Source: CAWBUW01 sp963792075 (GTDB taxonomy: Bacteria; Chloroflexota; Anaerolineae; Anaerolineales; UBA4823). From it: a stretch of 64,000 bases of DNA. The stretch lies in NCBI GenBank assembly GCA_963792075.1, contig CAWBUW010000007.1, forward strand, positions 62,001 to 126,000, in the 5' to 3' direction. Shown piece after piece: positions 41,672-49,609 of the stretch. The position numbers were made by a program, and so were the translations under genes. Position 1 is the stretch's first letter; each line of letters opens with the position of its first letter. The notes beneath the pieces are model-generated. The model ran no database searches. It worked only from the letters and a program-made list of their open reading frames with translations, and was not told where the DNA came from.

Positions 41672-43447
41672 TTAAGACGGGGATAGGGGTAATCTGATGT
41701 CCAGACGCGTACCCTGCCCCAGTACGGAATTTATCTCCAGGGCTGCGCCAATCAACTCAGCACGCTCGTGCAAGCCAAGCAATCCATAATGACCGCTGGG
41801 TGCAAATTCAGCCGGGCTTTTGGGCACTGCAAAACCCTTCCCATTATCGGTCACTAACAGCGTGATATTTTGGGCGGTAAATGTAATTTTCAAAGATGCC
41901 TGTGTTGCCTGGGCATGGCGGGCAATATTGCTGAAAGCCTCTTGAGCCATACGATAAAGGGCCAGCTCAACGCTTGGATCCAGGCGTTTTTCCATACCCT
42001 GGTGTTGGAAATCAACCGGGATATTTAGTAACTGACCGGTCTCGCGCACCAGCATTTCCAACGCAGTGACCAGCCCAAGGTCTTCGAGATAGATGGGACG
42101 CAGGGCGCGCGTCAGGCGGCGTAAGTTCTCAATCGTTTGCTCGGTCAGCAAAGCGATCTCCTGCAAAGCAGCGGATTCAGGGGCGGTGCGCGGCGCAGCC
42201 AATTGGGTAAGCTGCACTCGCTGCTTGAGCGCAATCAGCGCCTGGATGGTGTCATCGTGCAGCTCACGCGCCAGGCGGCGGCGCTCGTCTTCCTGAGCTG
42301 CGGTGATGGCGCCAATGTAACCATGCAGACTCTGCTGGGCAGCCTGAACCTTGCGCGCCATTTGAATTAACTCGTTCTGCAACTGGCGGATTTCCTCGAT
42401 CCCGCCAACCGGTGTCTCGATGGTTTTAAAATCACCCCCGGCCAACATCGCCGCCCTGGATTCCAACGTTTGCAATGGCCTGACGATCTGACGCGCGCCA
42501 AACCACAGCGCAATCACTGCCAGGATTAAAACCGGCACCAGGACCAAAGGGGCCATTTGCGATGCGCGCAAAGTTGGAGAAGCGACCATCTCCCAGGGCT
42601 CCTCCAATACCAAAGCCCAGCCCAAGGGAGCGATCGGGCTGTACGCCACCACATGCTCGTTTTTCCCGACCATGACGTATTCGGTTCCACTCTCGCCGCG
42701 CAGCGCTTCGGCGATACCGGGGTGGTCGCTGATTTCGCCGGTGTACGAAAACGTGCCGCCCTCATAAAGCAGTCGTTTATCGGTATCCAAAACAACAACA
42801 GACGCTTGAGGACCGCTGGCAAAGGCGTTGGTGAGGGTGTGGCGCACCATTCCGGCAGTCGAGAATGCGCCTCCTGCAACCCAATTTCCCGTTGGGGAAG
42901 CTGCCAAGACCAAAACCACCGGCTCGCCGCTGATCGGGTGGGTAAAGGCGCTGGACAGGTAGGGGAGGGAGGTGCTTTTTGCTGATAGATCCTGAATGAC
43001 CGGCTTAATTTGATCCGCCAGGTTCTCCCACAGGCTCTGATCACCTGCTGCAACTTCCAATACTCCGTCCGGGTTGAAAAAAGCCAGGCCGCCATCAAAT
43101 TCGGGAAGCAAATAATCCACAGATCCCAGGGTGTTAGCCGGTTTTTCCGAATCAACGTTTTCGGCCAGCAGGGATAGGCTGCGAATGGCAAAGACGCGAT
43201 GACTCACTTGCTCTTCCAGAGCCGCAGCAGCCGTCCGGACGGCGCGTTCATCACGCTCGCCCACCAGGGTGCGCATAGCATTTTGGTGAATGGTGAGGCT
43301 GCCAAAAGCGATCACCAATACGAGCACCGTCAACGGCAAGATAGTCAGGAAAACAAGCTGCCAGGTCAGGCTGTGCCACGACAGCAGCAAGCGCTGTCCA
43401 AGGCTTTGACCAGACCTGGCGTTACTCTTCGGTAATTGTGCCGACAT
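41672..43447 (-). CDS. NarX/LiaS-type sensor histidine kinase with Cache-like domain
   Basis: A 591-residue membrane kinase. TM1 about 31-53, a big outside sensor domain (about 60-290) of Cache type ('EVAAGDQSLWENLADQIKPV', 'GEPVVLVLAASPTGNWVAGG'), TM2 about 297-315, HAMP, then HisKA_3 with 'LARELHDDTIQALIALK' and HATPase with 'DNGKGF' and 'GLLGLHERAELIG'. It overlaps the LuxR-type regulator gene by 26 bp. Ligand unknown. It may set the respiratory/cytochrome c genes next to it (inference). Confidence 0.88.
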   Translation of the reverse strand: MSAQLPKSNARSGQSLGQRLLLSWHSLTWQLVFLTILPLTVLVLVIAFGSLTIHQNAMRTLVGERDERAVRTAAAALEEQVSHRVFAIRSLSLLAENVDSEKPANTLGSVDYLLPEFDGGLAFFNPDGVLEVAAGDQSLWENLADQIKPVIQDLSAKSTSLPYLSSAFTHPISGEPVVLVLAASPTGNWVAGGAFSTAGMVRHTLTNAFASGPQASVVVLDTDKRLLYEGGTFSYTGEISDHPGIAEALRGESGTEYVMVGKNEHVVAYSPIAPLGWALVLEEPWEMVASPTLRASQMAPLVLVPVLILAVIALWFGARQIVRPLQTLESRAAMLAGGDFKTIETPVGGIEEIRQLQNELIQMARKVQAAQQSLHGYIGAITAAQEDERRRLARELHDDTIQALIALKQRVQLTQLAAPRTAPESAALQEIALLTEQTIENLRRLTRALRPIYLEDLGLVTALEMLVRETGQLLNIPVDFQHQGMEKRLDPSVELALYRMAQEAFSNIARHAQATQASLKITFTAQNITLLVTDNGKGFAVPKSPAEFAPSGHYGLLGLHERAELIGAALEINSVLGQGTRLDIRLPLSPS

Positions 43448-44099
43448 TCTGGGAAATCCAGCCTAGCGAAACCGCCCGCATCACCGCTTCGGTGCGACTG
43501 CTGGCCTGCAATTTATCGAAAATGTGCGCCAGGTGTCCCTGCACCGTACGGTCGCTGATGCCCAATTGGACGCCGATGGCTTTGTTGGTATAACCTTTGG
43601 CAGCCAGGGAAAGAACTTCCATTTCTCGATCGGTCAATTCTTCGACGATGGGCGCCCTTGAGCTGCTGAACATATGCGCCATCAACTTTTGGGTTATCGA
43701 AGCATCCAGGACTGATTTCCCTTCATAAACATCGTGAACAGCCCGGATAAGCTCTTCAGGCGAGGCGGTCTTAAGCACGTAGCCGTTTGCGCCGGCTTGC
43801 AAAACGGCCATCACATAAGGATCATCATTGTAAGCAGTCAGGATTAACACGCCCACGGCGGGCATATTCGCCCGCACCCAGCGCGTGACCTCGATCCCGC
43901 TGGCCTTCGGCATTTGAATGTCCAAGACAGCCACATCCGGACGATGCTGCTGGATCAAGGCCTGGGCTGCCTCGCCATCGCTGGCTTCGGCAACGATTTG
44001 GATATCGCCGGCATGCTCTAAAAGCTGGCGGATGCCCGCCCGGACAATGGCGTGGTCGTCCGCTAAGAGGGTTCGAATGGGGTTAGAAGTCTGGGCCAT
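43422..44099 (-). CDS. NarL/LuxR-family response regulator
   Basis: A 225-residue protein: receiver with 'DVAVLDIQMPKASG' (phospho-Asp about 59), and a LuxR-type HTH 'ELTDREMEVLSLAAKGYTNK', 'GISDRTVQGHLAHIFDKL'. The start at 44099 has GGAGG 9 bp upstream; a longer open frame to 44315 lies inside the DUF2085 gene in another phase. Pairs with the kinase downstream. Confidence 0.9.
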   Translation of the reverse strand: MAQTSNPIRTLLADDHAIVRAGIRQLLEHAGDIQIVAEASDGEAAQALIQQHRPDVAVLDIQMPKASGIEVTRWVRANMPAVGVLILTAYNDDPYVMAVLQAGANGYVLKTASPEELIRAVHDVYEGKSVLDASITQKLMAHMFSSSRAPIVEELTDREMEVLSLAAKGYTNKAIGVQLGISDRTVQGHLAHIFDKLQASSRTEAVMRAVSLGWISQNVGTITEE

Positions 44100-44871
44100 G
44101 GTGAAAATCCTCCAAATGAGAAGCCCCTCCTGCTTTGGGCTGCGAAAAAGAGGTAAACCTGATCCCCGCCTGAGGCCTTGGGGAAAAAGCCTCATCCATA
44201 TAGGGAAAGCCAAACCAGACCACGCCCAGGCCAAAGGAGATGCCAGTGAACAGGCGCGCCAGAGAATTGAACGAACCCCAGGCCTGGCCAGCATAAAAGC
44301 TGGTTGGAAAAGCATGCTGTGTCAGGGTCGCTAACCAGACGTTGCTGTCCCGAAAACCCTGCTCAATCCCGGCCAGGTCGCTGAAGAAATGCGTGGTACC
44401 ATCTACAGCCATAGGCAGCAAGAACAGGATCAACCCCCACCAGGGCAGGGGCTTCACCCGGCGGCGCAGCGGCCACCACAACAAACCAAACAACCAGGTA
44501 CTTGTAAACATCGAAACCATACGATCAGACCAGGCGACCTTCCAGCCCATTTCAGAGTTGCCAATGAACTGGCGGAGGATCAACGGATTGAGCGTGTTCT
44601 GCCAGGCGGCCTGCACTTCTGCCAGCGAATAGGTAAACTTTGGGCCGAAGAAAAAAAACGAACGTTCTGGCAGTTGGTGGCAGAGCCAGGAATAGATAAA
44701 GTATATCACCCTCCCGACGCCGCTCCAGCCGATTTGCATGAAGATCGGAGCCAGAAACGGCAGAGTAACATATAATCCTAGGGCCAGGCTGAACACAAAG
44801 AACCAATGCTGGCTGAGGAAGTAAGACAGCCGGCCTGAGTGAGTTTGGTTTGAAGGCATAGAGTCATTCAT
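44083..44871 (-). CDS. DUF2085 family membrane protein
   Basis: A 262-residue protein with five or six TM segments; 'YFIYSWLCHQLPERSFFFFG' (about 60-79) and 'VDGTTHFFSDLAG' (about 157-170) are the typical DUF2085 motifs with conserved Cys-His and Asp-His. The function of the family is unknown. It overlaps the response regulator start by 17 bp and heads the two-component operon. Confidence 0.82.
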   Translation of the reverse strand: MNDSMPSNQTHSGRLSYFLSQHWFFVFSLALGLYVTLPFLAPIFMQIGWSGVGRVIYFIYSWLCHQLPERSFFFFGPKFTYSLAEVQAAWQNTLNPLILRQFIGNSEMGWKVAWSDRMVSMFTSTWLFGLLWWPLRRRVKPLPWWGLILFLLPMAVDGTTHFFSDLAGIEQGFRDSNVWLATLTQHAFPTSFYAGQAWGSFNSLARLFTGISFGLGVVWFGFPYMDEAFSPRPQAGIRFTSFSQPKAGGASHLEDFHHGPDF

Positions 44872-44982
44872 GGATATCCCTTTCGTGGGAGGACTAAGTA
44901 AACCACAGTATATCGGTTATGTTCCATCGGGTTAACCGCCATAACGCGTACCATCTTATAGGCCGTATTGCTTGTTTCTTTC

Positions 44983-46116
44983 TTACCTTAGCGCTTCCTC
45001 TAAATCTGCCAGCAAATCATCCAATTGTTCGATACCTACCGAAAGACGCACCAGGCCAGGGTCTACGGCTAAAGGCGAGTTAGCTGTTGAAGCATGCGTC
45101 ATCGCTGCGGGAATCTCGATCAGTGACTCCACTCCGCCTAATGATTCTGCCAGGGCAAATATCCGGGTACTTTCTGCAACCTGACGCGCTGCCTCTGCGC
45201 CACCATTCAGGATAAACGAAACCATGCCTCCTCCCGCTCGCATCTGCCGGCGCGCTATTTCCACTTGTGGATGAGAAGAATGGAATGGATACAGAACGCA
45301 CCTCACTTTGGGATGGATTGCCAGAAAGCCGGCAACAGCCGCCGCGTTTTCCGAGTGGCGATCCAGTCGCACGTGCAGGGTCTTAATTCCCCGCAGAGCA
45401 AGGAAACAATCCATTGGGCCGGGAACAGCCCCCACCGCATTCTGTAAAAATGCCAGGCTTTCATGCAAAGCTTGATCCAGCCCCACGATGGCACCCCCGA
45501 TCAAATCGGAGTGTCCCCCAATGTATTTGGTAGTGGAATGCACGACAAGATCAGCTCCCAACTTCAGTGGGTTCTGCAGATAGGGCGTGGCAAAGGTATT
45601 ATCTACCACCAGGAGAGGGCGGTTGGGGTGGTTGTGGGCGAGGTTCGCAATGGCTGAAATGTCACTGACGCTCAAGAGGGGGTTCGTAGGCGTTTCAAGC
45701 CAGACCATACGGGTATTCGGGCGCAAGCCAGATTTTACCCGGTCGAGATCAGTTGTATCCTCATATGAGAAATCCAGTCCATAAGGCCGCAGCACGCGCT
45801 CGAACAGCCGGTATGTACCACCGTACACGTCACTGCCGGCCAGAACATGGTCGCCTGGAGAGAGCAAGCGAAGAACCGTGTCTGTAGCAGCCAGGCCTGA
45901 GGCAAAAGCCAACCCAAACTGGCCGCCCTCCAAGGCTGCAAGCGAAGCCTCAAGGGCAGCACGGGTTGGGTTCCCGGTGCGCGAGTACTCATAGCCACGA
46001 TGTTTTCCTACCCCGTCCTGCACATACGTGGAAGTCTGGAAGATCGGGGTCATGATGGCCCCTGTGGTCGGGTCGGGCTGCTGCCCGGCGTGGATGCACG
46101 ATGTTTCGAATTTCAT
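44983..46116 (-). CDS. Cystathionine gamma-lyase / gamma-synthase
   Basis: A 377-residue fold-type-I PLP enzyme of the Cys/Met metabolism family. 'EYSRTGNPTRAALE' (about 46-58) and the PLP Lys in 'VVHSTTKYIGGHSD' (about 196). The C-terminal 'SLGGVESLIEIPAAMTHAS' is the specificity loop; gamma-lyase and gamma-synthase cannot be told apart with certainty. The 4-bp overlap with a cystathionine beta-synthase argues for gamma-lyase in reverse transsulfuration (homocysteine to cysteine). Confidence 0.88.
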   Translation of the reverse strand: MKFETSCIHAGQQPDPTTGAIMTPIFQTSTYVQDGVGKHRGYEYSRTGNPTRAALEASLAALEGGQFGLAFASGLAATDTVLRLLSPGDHVLAGSDVYGGTYRLFERVLRPYGLDFSYEDTTDLDRVKSGLRPNTRMVWLETPTNPLLSVSDISAIANLAHNHPNRPLLVVDNTFATPYLQNPLKLGADLVVHSTTKYIGGHSDLIGGAIVGLDQALHESLAFLQNAVGAVPGPMDCFLALRGIKTLHVRLDRHSENAAAVAGFLAIHPKVRCVLYPFHSSHPQVEIARRQMRAGGGMVSFILNGGAEAARQVAESTRIFALAESLGGVESLIEIPAAMTHASTANSPLAVDPGLVRLSVGIEQLDDLLADLEEALR

Positions 46117-47198
46117 AGTAAATTCTCCATGAGGGGTTCAGATTCGCTGATGATCTCGTTCAGAGAGGCTTCACCCCTTCCTGTTTCCAGGAAGCCGTTC
46201 TCCTGCATCCATTGGTCATCGTAGAACTTGGAAAGGTAGCGCGAGCCCGAGTTTGGCAGGATCACGACCACCAGGCGATCTGAGGGTAGATTCTGAGCAT
46301 AACGCACTGCCGCGGCAATGGCTGACCCCGAAGATCCGCCCGCAAAGATGGCTTCTTCCTTGACCAGGCGGCGCGCCCACAAAAACGATTCCTTGTCTCC
46401 AATGCGGATCACATCATCAATGACCGACAGGTCCAACGTGGAAGGCAAGAAATCTTCGCCGATGCCCTCTACTTTGTAAGTCTTGGTGGCGACTGTATCG
46501 GCCAGGTGACCTTGCTGCCAGGTTTCGAGCAGCAGCGAGCCAACCGGGTCGACCCCAATGATACGAATAGCGGGGTTCTGCTCTTTGAGGAAACGGCCTG
46601 TGCCGCTGATCGTACCGCCAGTGCCCATCCCAATCACCACGTCCGTAACCCGACCTCCCGTTTGTTCCCAGATTTCAGGGCCGGTCGTCAGGTAATGACT
46701 GCGCGGGTTCTCAGGGTTATGGTATTGATTGGCGAGGATGGCATTGGGAGTTTCAGCTACCAGCCGTTTAGCAACGTTATAGTAGGAGCGCGGGTCTTCA
46801 GGGGCAAGCGCTGTAGGCGTAACAACAACCTTTGCGCCAAAGGCGCGTAACAGCCGAATTTTCTCCTGGCTCATCTTGTCGGGCAAGACGAAGATAGCCT
46901 TATAACCTTTTTTGGCGCAGACCATCGCCAGGCCAAGGCCCGTGTTGCCGGAGGTAGATTCCACCACAGTGCCGCCAGGCTTTAGCCTACCGCTGCGCTC
47001 CGCCTCCTCGATGATATTCACCGCAATGCGATCTTTTATCGAGCCGCCAGGGTTGAAAAATTCAACTTTCGCATAGATAGAGCAAGGCAAACCATGTCCC
47101 AAACGTTTTAGATGCACCAGAGGGGTTCTGCCGATTGTTTGTAAGATGTCATCAAATACTCGCAAAGCGTCCGAGTGTGAAAGAATAGAAGAAGTCAT
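46113..47198 (-). CDS. Cystathionine beta-synthase (catalytic domain only)
   Basis: A 361-residue fold-type-II PLP enzyme. PLP Lys in 'FFNPGGSIKDRIA' (about 55), 'STSGNTGLGLAM', 'GTGGTISGTGRFLK', and the CBS-like C-terminal 'SKFYDDQWMQENGFL', which plain cysteine synthases lack. No Bateman (CBS-pair) domains, so no SAM activation. With the next gene it makes cysteine from homocysteine and serine. GGAG lies 9 bp before the ATG. Confidence 0.85.
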   Translation of the reverse strand: MTSSILSHSDALRVFDDILQTIGRTPLVHLKRLGHGLPCSIYAKVEFFNPGGSIKDRIAVNIIEEAERSGRLKPGGTVVESTSGNTGLGLAMVCAKKGYKAIFVLPDKMSQEKIRLLRAFGAKVVVTPTALAPEDPRSYYNVAKRLVAETPNAILANQYHNPENPRSHYLTTGPEIWEQTGGRVTDVVIGMGTGGTISGTGRFLKEQNPAIRIIGVDPVGSLLLETWQQGHLADTVATKTYKVEGIGEDFLPSTLDLSVIDDVIRIGDKESFLWARRLVKEEAIFAGGSSGSAIAAAVRYAQNLPSDRLVVVILPNSGSRYLSKFYDDQWMQENGFLETGRGEASLNEIISESEPLMENLL

Positions 47199-47235
47199 TT
47201 TTAGATACTCCAGGTCGAATTCGATTAATATGAAA

Positions 47236-47323
47236 GGTCAACTGCTCATTTCGTACGAGGCAAATAAGCCTGATCATCAAAGAAGATGCGGGAATGGCTT
47301 TTTGCCGCCTGGAGCAGTTGACC
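47236..47323. repeat. 12-bp inverted repeat in the transsulfuration leader
   Basis: GGTCAACTGCTC (47236-47247) and GAGCAGTTGACC (47312-47323) frame 64 bp, upstream of the beta-synthase gene. On the - strand this could fold as a long leader hairpin. The space between is partly open in one frame but shows no start. It might be a leader attenuator or the ends of a worn mobile fragment; I see no known riboswitch core. The remaining part of 47199-47447 looks featureless. Confidence 0.45.
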
Positions 47324-47447
47324 ATCAAAAGCAAATATCTCGCGAGGCGGTTGTTACCGTTCCCGCCTCTGACACATGCACGTTCGAATTCTCATATTTC
47401 TGGTGTATCCTTAGCCGAATTTTACCACTGTAAATGCAAAGCAGCGT

Positions 47448-48446
47448 CTACACACCGCAACTGCCGCCGCTGCTGGGAGCCTGTTCTAATAAACCATTGT
47501 TTGCCAGCCATTGGTGAACGGTTTGAAAACCAGAGCCAGAGGAAAACTTGCCGCTGACTACTTCGCGGGCATCGGCCTGGTCGAAACTAACGTTTTGGGT
47601 AACTTTGAAAGCTGTTGCAATCTCCAGCATTTGCTGCGGATACCAAAAAGCGTTGACATACTTGGCAGCAGCAAACATCTCGTCCGCAGTGGCATTCTGA
47701 GAAGCCATCAATTCCAACAGACCTAACATAGCCATGCCGTGGTTGCAGTCGGGGAAATGAGTGGGATTGTCACAGCAAGGCCGGTAGACTGCCGCAGCAA
47801 CTTCCAAAAGCCGGTTTTGCTGTTCATCTGTCAAAGGCATGATCATGGTGCTGGAAAATAATTCGGTCGGCGATTTCTTCCCAATCGTCCAACCACCCGT
47901 CGAAGCGAAATTCCCAACGCCGTCTTTACCATCTTTCATCATTGGACCTTCAGCCAACACCGCGTTTTGATTGGTCAAACCCAAAGCCCAGAAGAAATTC
48001 AACAGAAAATATGCATTATCCTGGTTAATCACAATTTTAGTATCGCTGCCTTTGGTCAAGATCGTCTTCTGCGCGTCGGTCAATGGTTTACCGGCTTGTG
48101 CATATACTTGGGTAAACTGGTCCATGTCAATCGCACCGGCGGCAAGCATGAGTGGGCCAACGTTCCCAAAGGTAGCCGGGATCGTGTAGCCTTTCGGTGG
48201 GTTGACTTGATGCATCAACGCCATTGCTTCGTCTTCGCCCTGAGATGCGGCTGCAGAGGCCATGTCGCTGCCAGCATTGAGACCTAGCAGGTACCCGCTG
48301 CCAAGGCCAATGCCGAACACCACCAGAATAAATAATGCTTTAAGCGCAATCGGATTGATCCTGCGATGGGGATGCATGGGCTCCGGTTGGAGATTTGGTT
48401 CCTGGGTTTCTTCGGCAGGAAAGGGTTGCGTTTCGATTGTCATCAT
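47448..48446 (-). CDS. Membrane-anchored Cys-rich protein of unknown function
   Basis: A 332-residue protein: cytoplasmic Pro-rich N-tail, one TM (about 33-56), then a large outside part. Key motif 'YRPCCDNPTHFPDCNHGMAM' (about 233-252), with three Cys and two His, followed by 'LGLLELMASQNATADEMFAAA', and a C-terminal 'GGSCGV'. It looks like a metal- or redox-binding protein. It is the last gene of the CsoR - CopA - sortase operon, 7 bp after the sortase. No known function. Confidence 0.7.
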   Translation of the reverse strand: MMTIETQPFPAEETQEPNLQPEPMHPHRRINPIALKALFILVVFGIGLGSGYLLGLNAGSDMASAAASQGEDEAMALMHQVNPPKGYTIPATFGNVGPLMLAAGAIDMDQFTQVYAQAGKPLTDAQKTILTKGSDTKIVINQDNAYFLLNFFWALGLTNQNAVLAEGPMMKDGKDGVGNFASTGGWTIGKKSPTELFSSTMIMPLTDEQQNRLLEVAAAVYRPCCDNPTHFPDCNHGMAMLGLLELMASQNATADEMFAAAKYVNAFWYPQQMLEIATAFKVTQNVSFDQADAREVVSGKFSSGSGFQTVHQWLANNGLLEQAPSSGGSCGV

Positions 48447-48453
48447 GGGGCTC

Positions 48454-49350
48454 CTATTGTTTTTTTAAGGTTGCTGAAACAACGATACGGTGTGTATCGA
48501 TCAGATATGGGTAACACGAAATGAGGGTCAGCGTGGGGTTGGATGTGGGATTCATTACTTCCACCTGCGTTGGCTCCACAATCTGTGTACCGGTAATCAC
48601 ATAGGTGTATTGTCTTTGGCTGCTGAACAGAATAACGGTATCGCCCGGCATGAGCCGGTCCAGGTCACGAAAGACTTCTCCGAAAACATCATTGTGGCCT
48701 GACAAGACAATGTTCCCGTTCTCGCCGGGGTTTGGCGTTCCGATATGTTGGGCAACCCCTTTCTTAAGCTGCTCCCATCCATCACCCTGCACGACTGGTG
48801 CATCCACACTTATAGCCGCGATTTGGATGCGAACAGCTTGGTGACTCGTTGGTATTGGAGTGGGTAGGTTTACTAAAGACTGCACCAGGGGGCGCAAATG
48901 GGGTGGGATTTCTGCGTTGTTGGGCTGGGCTCCATTGGGTGAGTTGGGCGGCGTATGCCCTTCTGGCAGCACCAAAGCATTGATCAACGGTGGGGGGGTA
49001 AGTGTAGGTTGTAAGAATGCCGCTAAGGAAGCCTGATTTATACTGCTTAAAGTCATTGAACCGGTCAGGGCCATCCCAGCCAGCCCAAAGATGACCAAAA
49101 CTTCCACGCAGAGTAAGAATACATCCACCCATAAGCGAGCCTTATCTTTGGGGAGCCTGGATGACCGCCCGCCATTATCCATGCCTCGGTTGGCGAACAT
49201 TTCGCTTTCCACATCATCATAAAATAGCGGGGCGACCCGCCCGGTGCGCTTAAATTGCTCCAGGCGGATCATGCGAGATGCGCGTTTCTTTTCCATCAGC
49301 AGGCGGTGCAATTCCTCGACGGAAAGGCTTTCCAGGCGACTGGGGTTCAT
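48454..49350 (-). CDS. Sortase (class D/E-like)
   Basis: A 298-residue protein: N-terminal cytoplasmic part, one TM (about 74-96), Pro-rich linker, and a sortase domain (about 165-298) with 'GNIVLSGHND' (catalytic His), 'TLISCYPYL' (catalytic Cys) and 'THRIVVSA' (catalytic Arg). Sortases join proteins to the cell wall or to each other. A sortase inside a copper-exporting operon is unusual; no LPxTG-type substrate was noticed in the window. Overlaps the 80-aa gene by 4 bp. Confidence 0.88.
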   Translation of the reverse strand: MNPSRLESLSVEELHRLLMEKKRASRMIRLEQFKRTGRVAPLFYDDVESEMFANRGMDNGGRSSRLPKDKARLWVDVFLLCVEVLVIFGLAGMALTGSMTLSSINQASLAAFLQPTLTPPPLINALVLPEGHTPPNSPNGAQPNNAEIPPHLRPLVQSLVNLPTPIPTSHQAVRIQIAAISVDAPVVQGDGWEQLKKGVAQHIGTPNPGENGNIVLSGHNDVFGEVFRDLDRLMPGDTVILFSSQRQYTYVITGTQIVEPTQVEVMNPTSNPTLTLISCYPYLIDTHRIVVSATLKKQ

Positions 49351-49589
49351 TCTGCTGCTACAGTATTAATAGCTCTCATCTTGCGTTTGACCTGGGCCGT
49401 AACGATAGGCATCGTTACGATCAAGCTAAGTAAGCCAACCCAGACTGTTCCACCCAGCTTCGCCACGATTGTGTAGTCTCCGGTTAAATTCGCAGCCAGT
49501 AAAAAGATCAGCGCTGCACCTAATGAGACTGGCAGATAGATCATGGCGCTCCGGCGCGATACTTGTTTTTCCATTTGTTCATTGTCCAT
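49347..49589 (-). CDS. Small two-TM membrane protein
   Basis: An 80-residue protein with two TM segments (about 16-34 and 44-64), short charged ends. GAGGAG lies 9 bp before the ATG. It lies 20 bp after the second CopA gene and overlaps the sortase start. Function unknown; it may be a small helper of the copper ATPase. Confidence 0.7.
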   Translation of the reverse strand: MDNEQMEKQVSRRSAMIYLPVSLGAALIFLLAANLTGDYTIVAKLGGTVWVGLLSLIVTMPIVTAQVKRKMRAINTVAAE

Positions 49590-49609
49590 CCTAAATTCTC
49601 CTCTTTCGA

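Noticed and set aside
46113..47198. Plain cysteine synthase (CysK)
   Set aside because: The C-terminal 'SKFYDDQWMQENGFL' and the coupling with cystathionine gamma-lyase favour cystathionine beta-synthase.
47199..47447. T-box or SAM riboswitch upstream of the transsulfuration genes
   Set aside because: Only one long inverted repeat is present; I could not find a T-box motif or SAM-riboswitch core.
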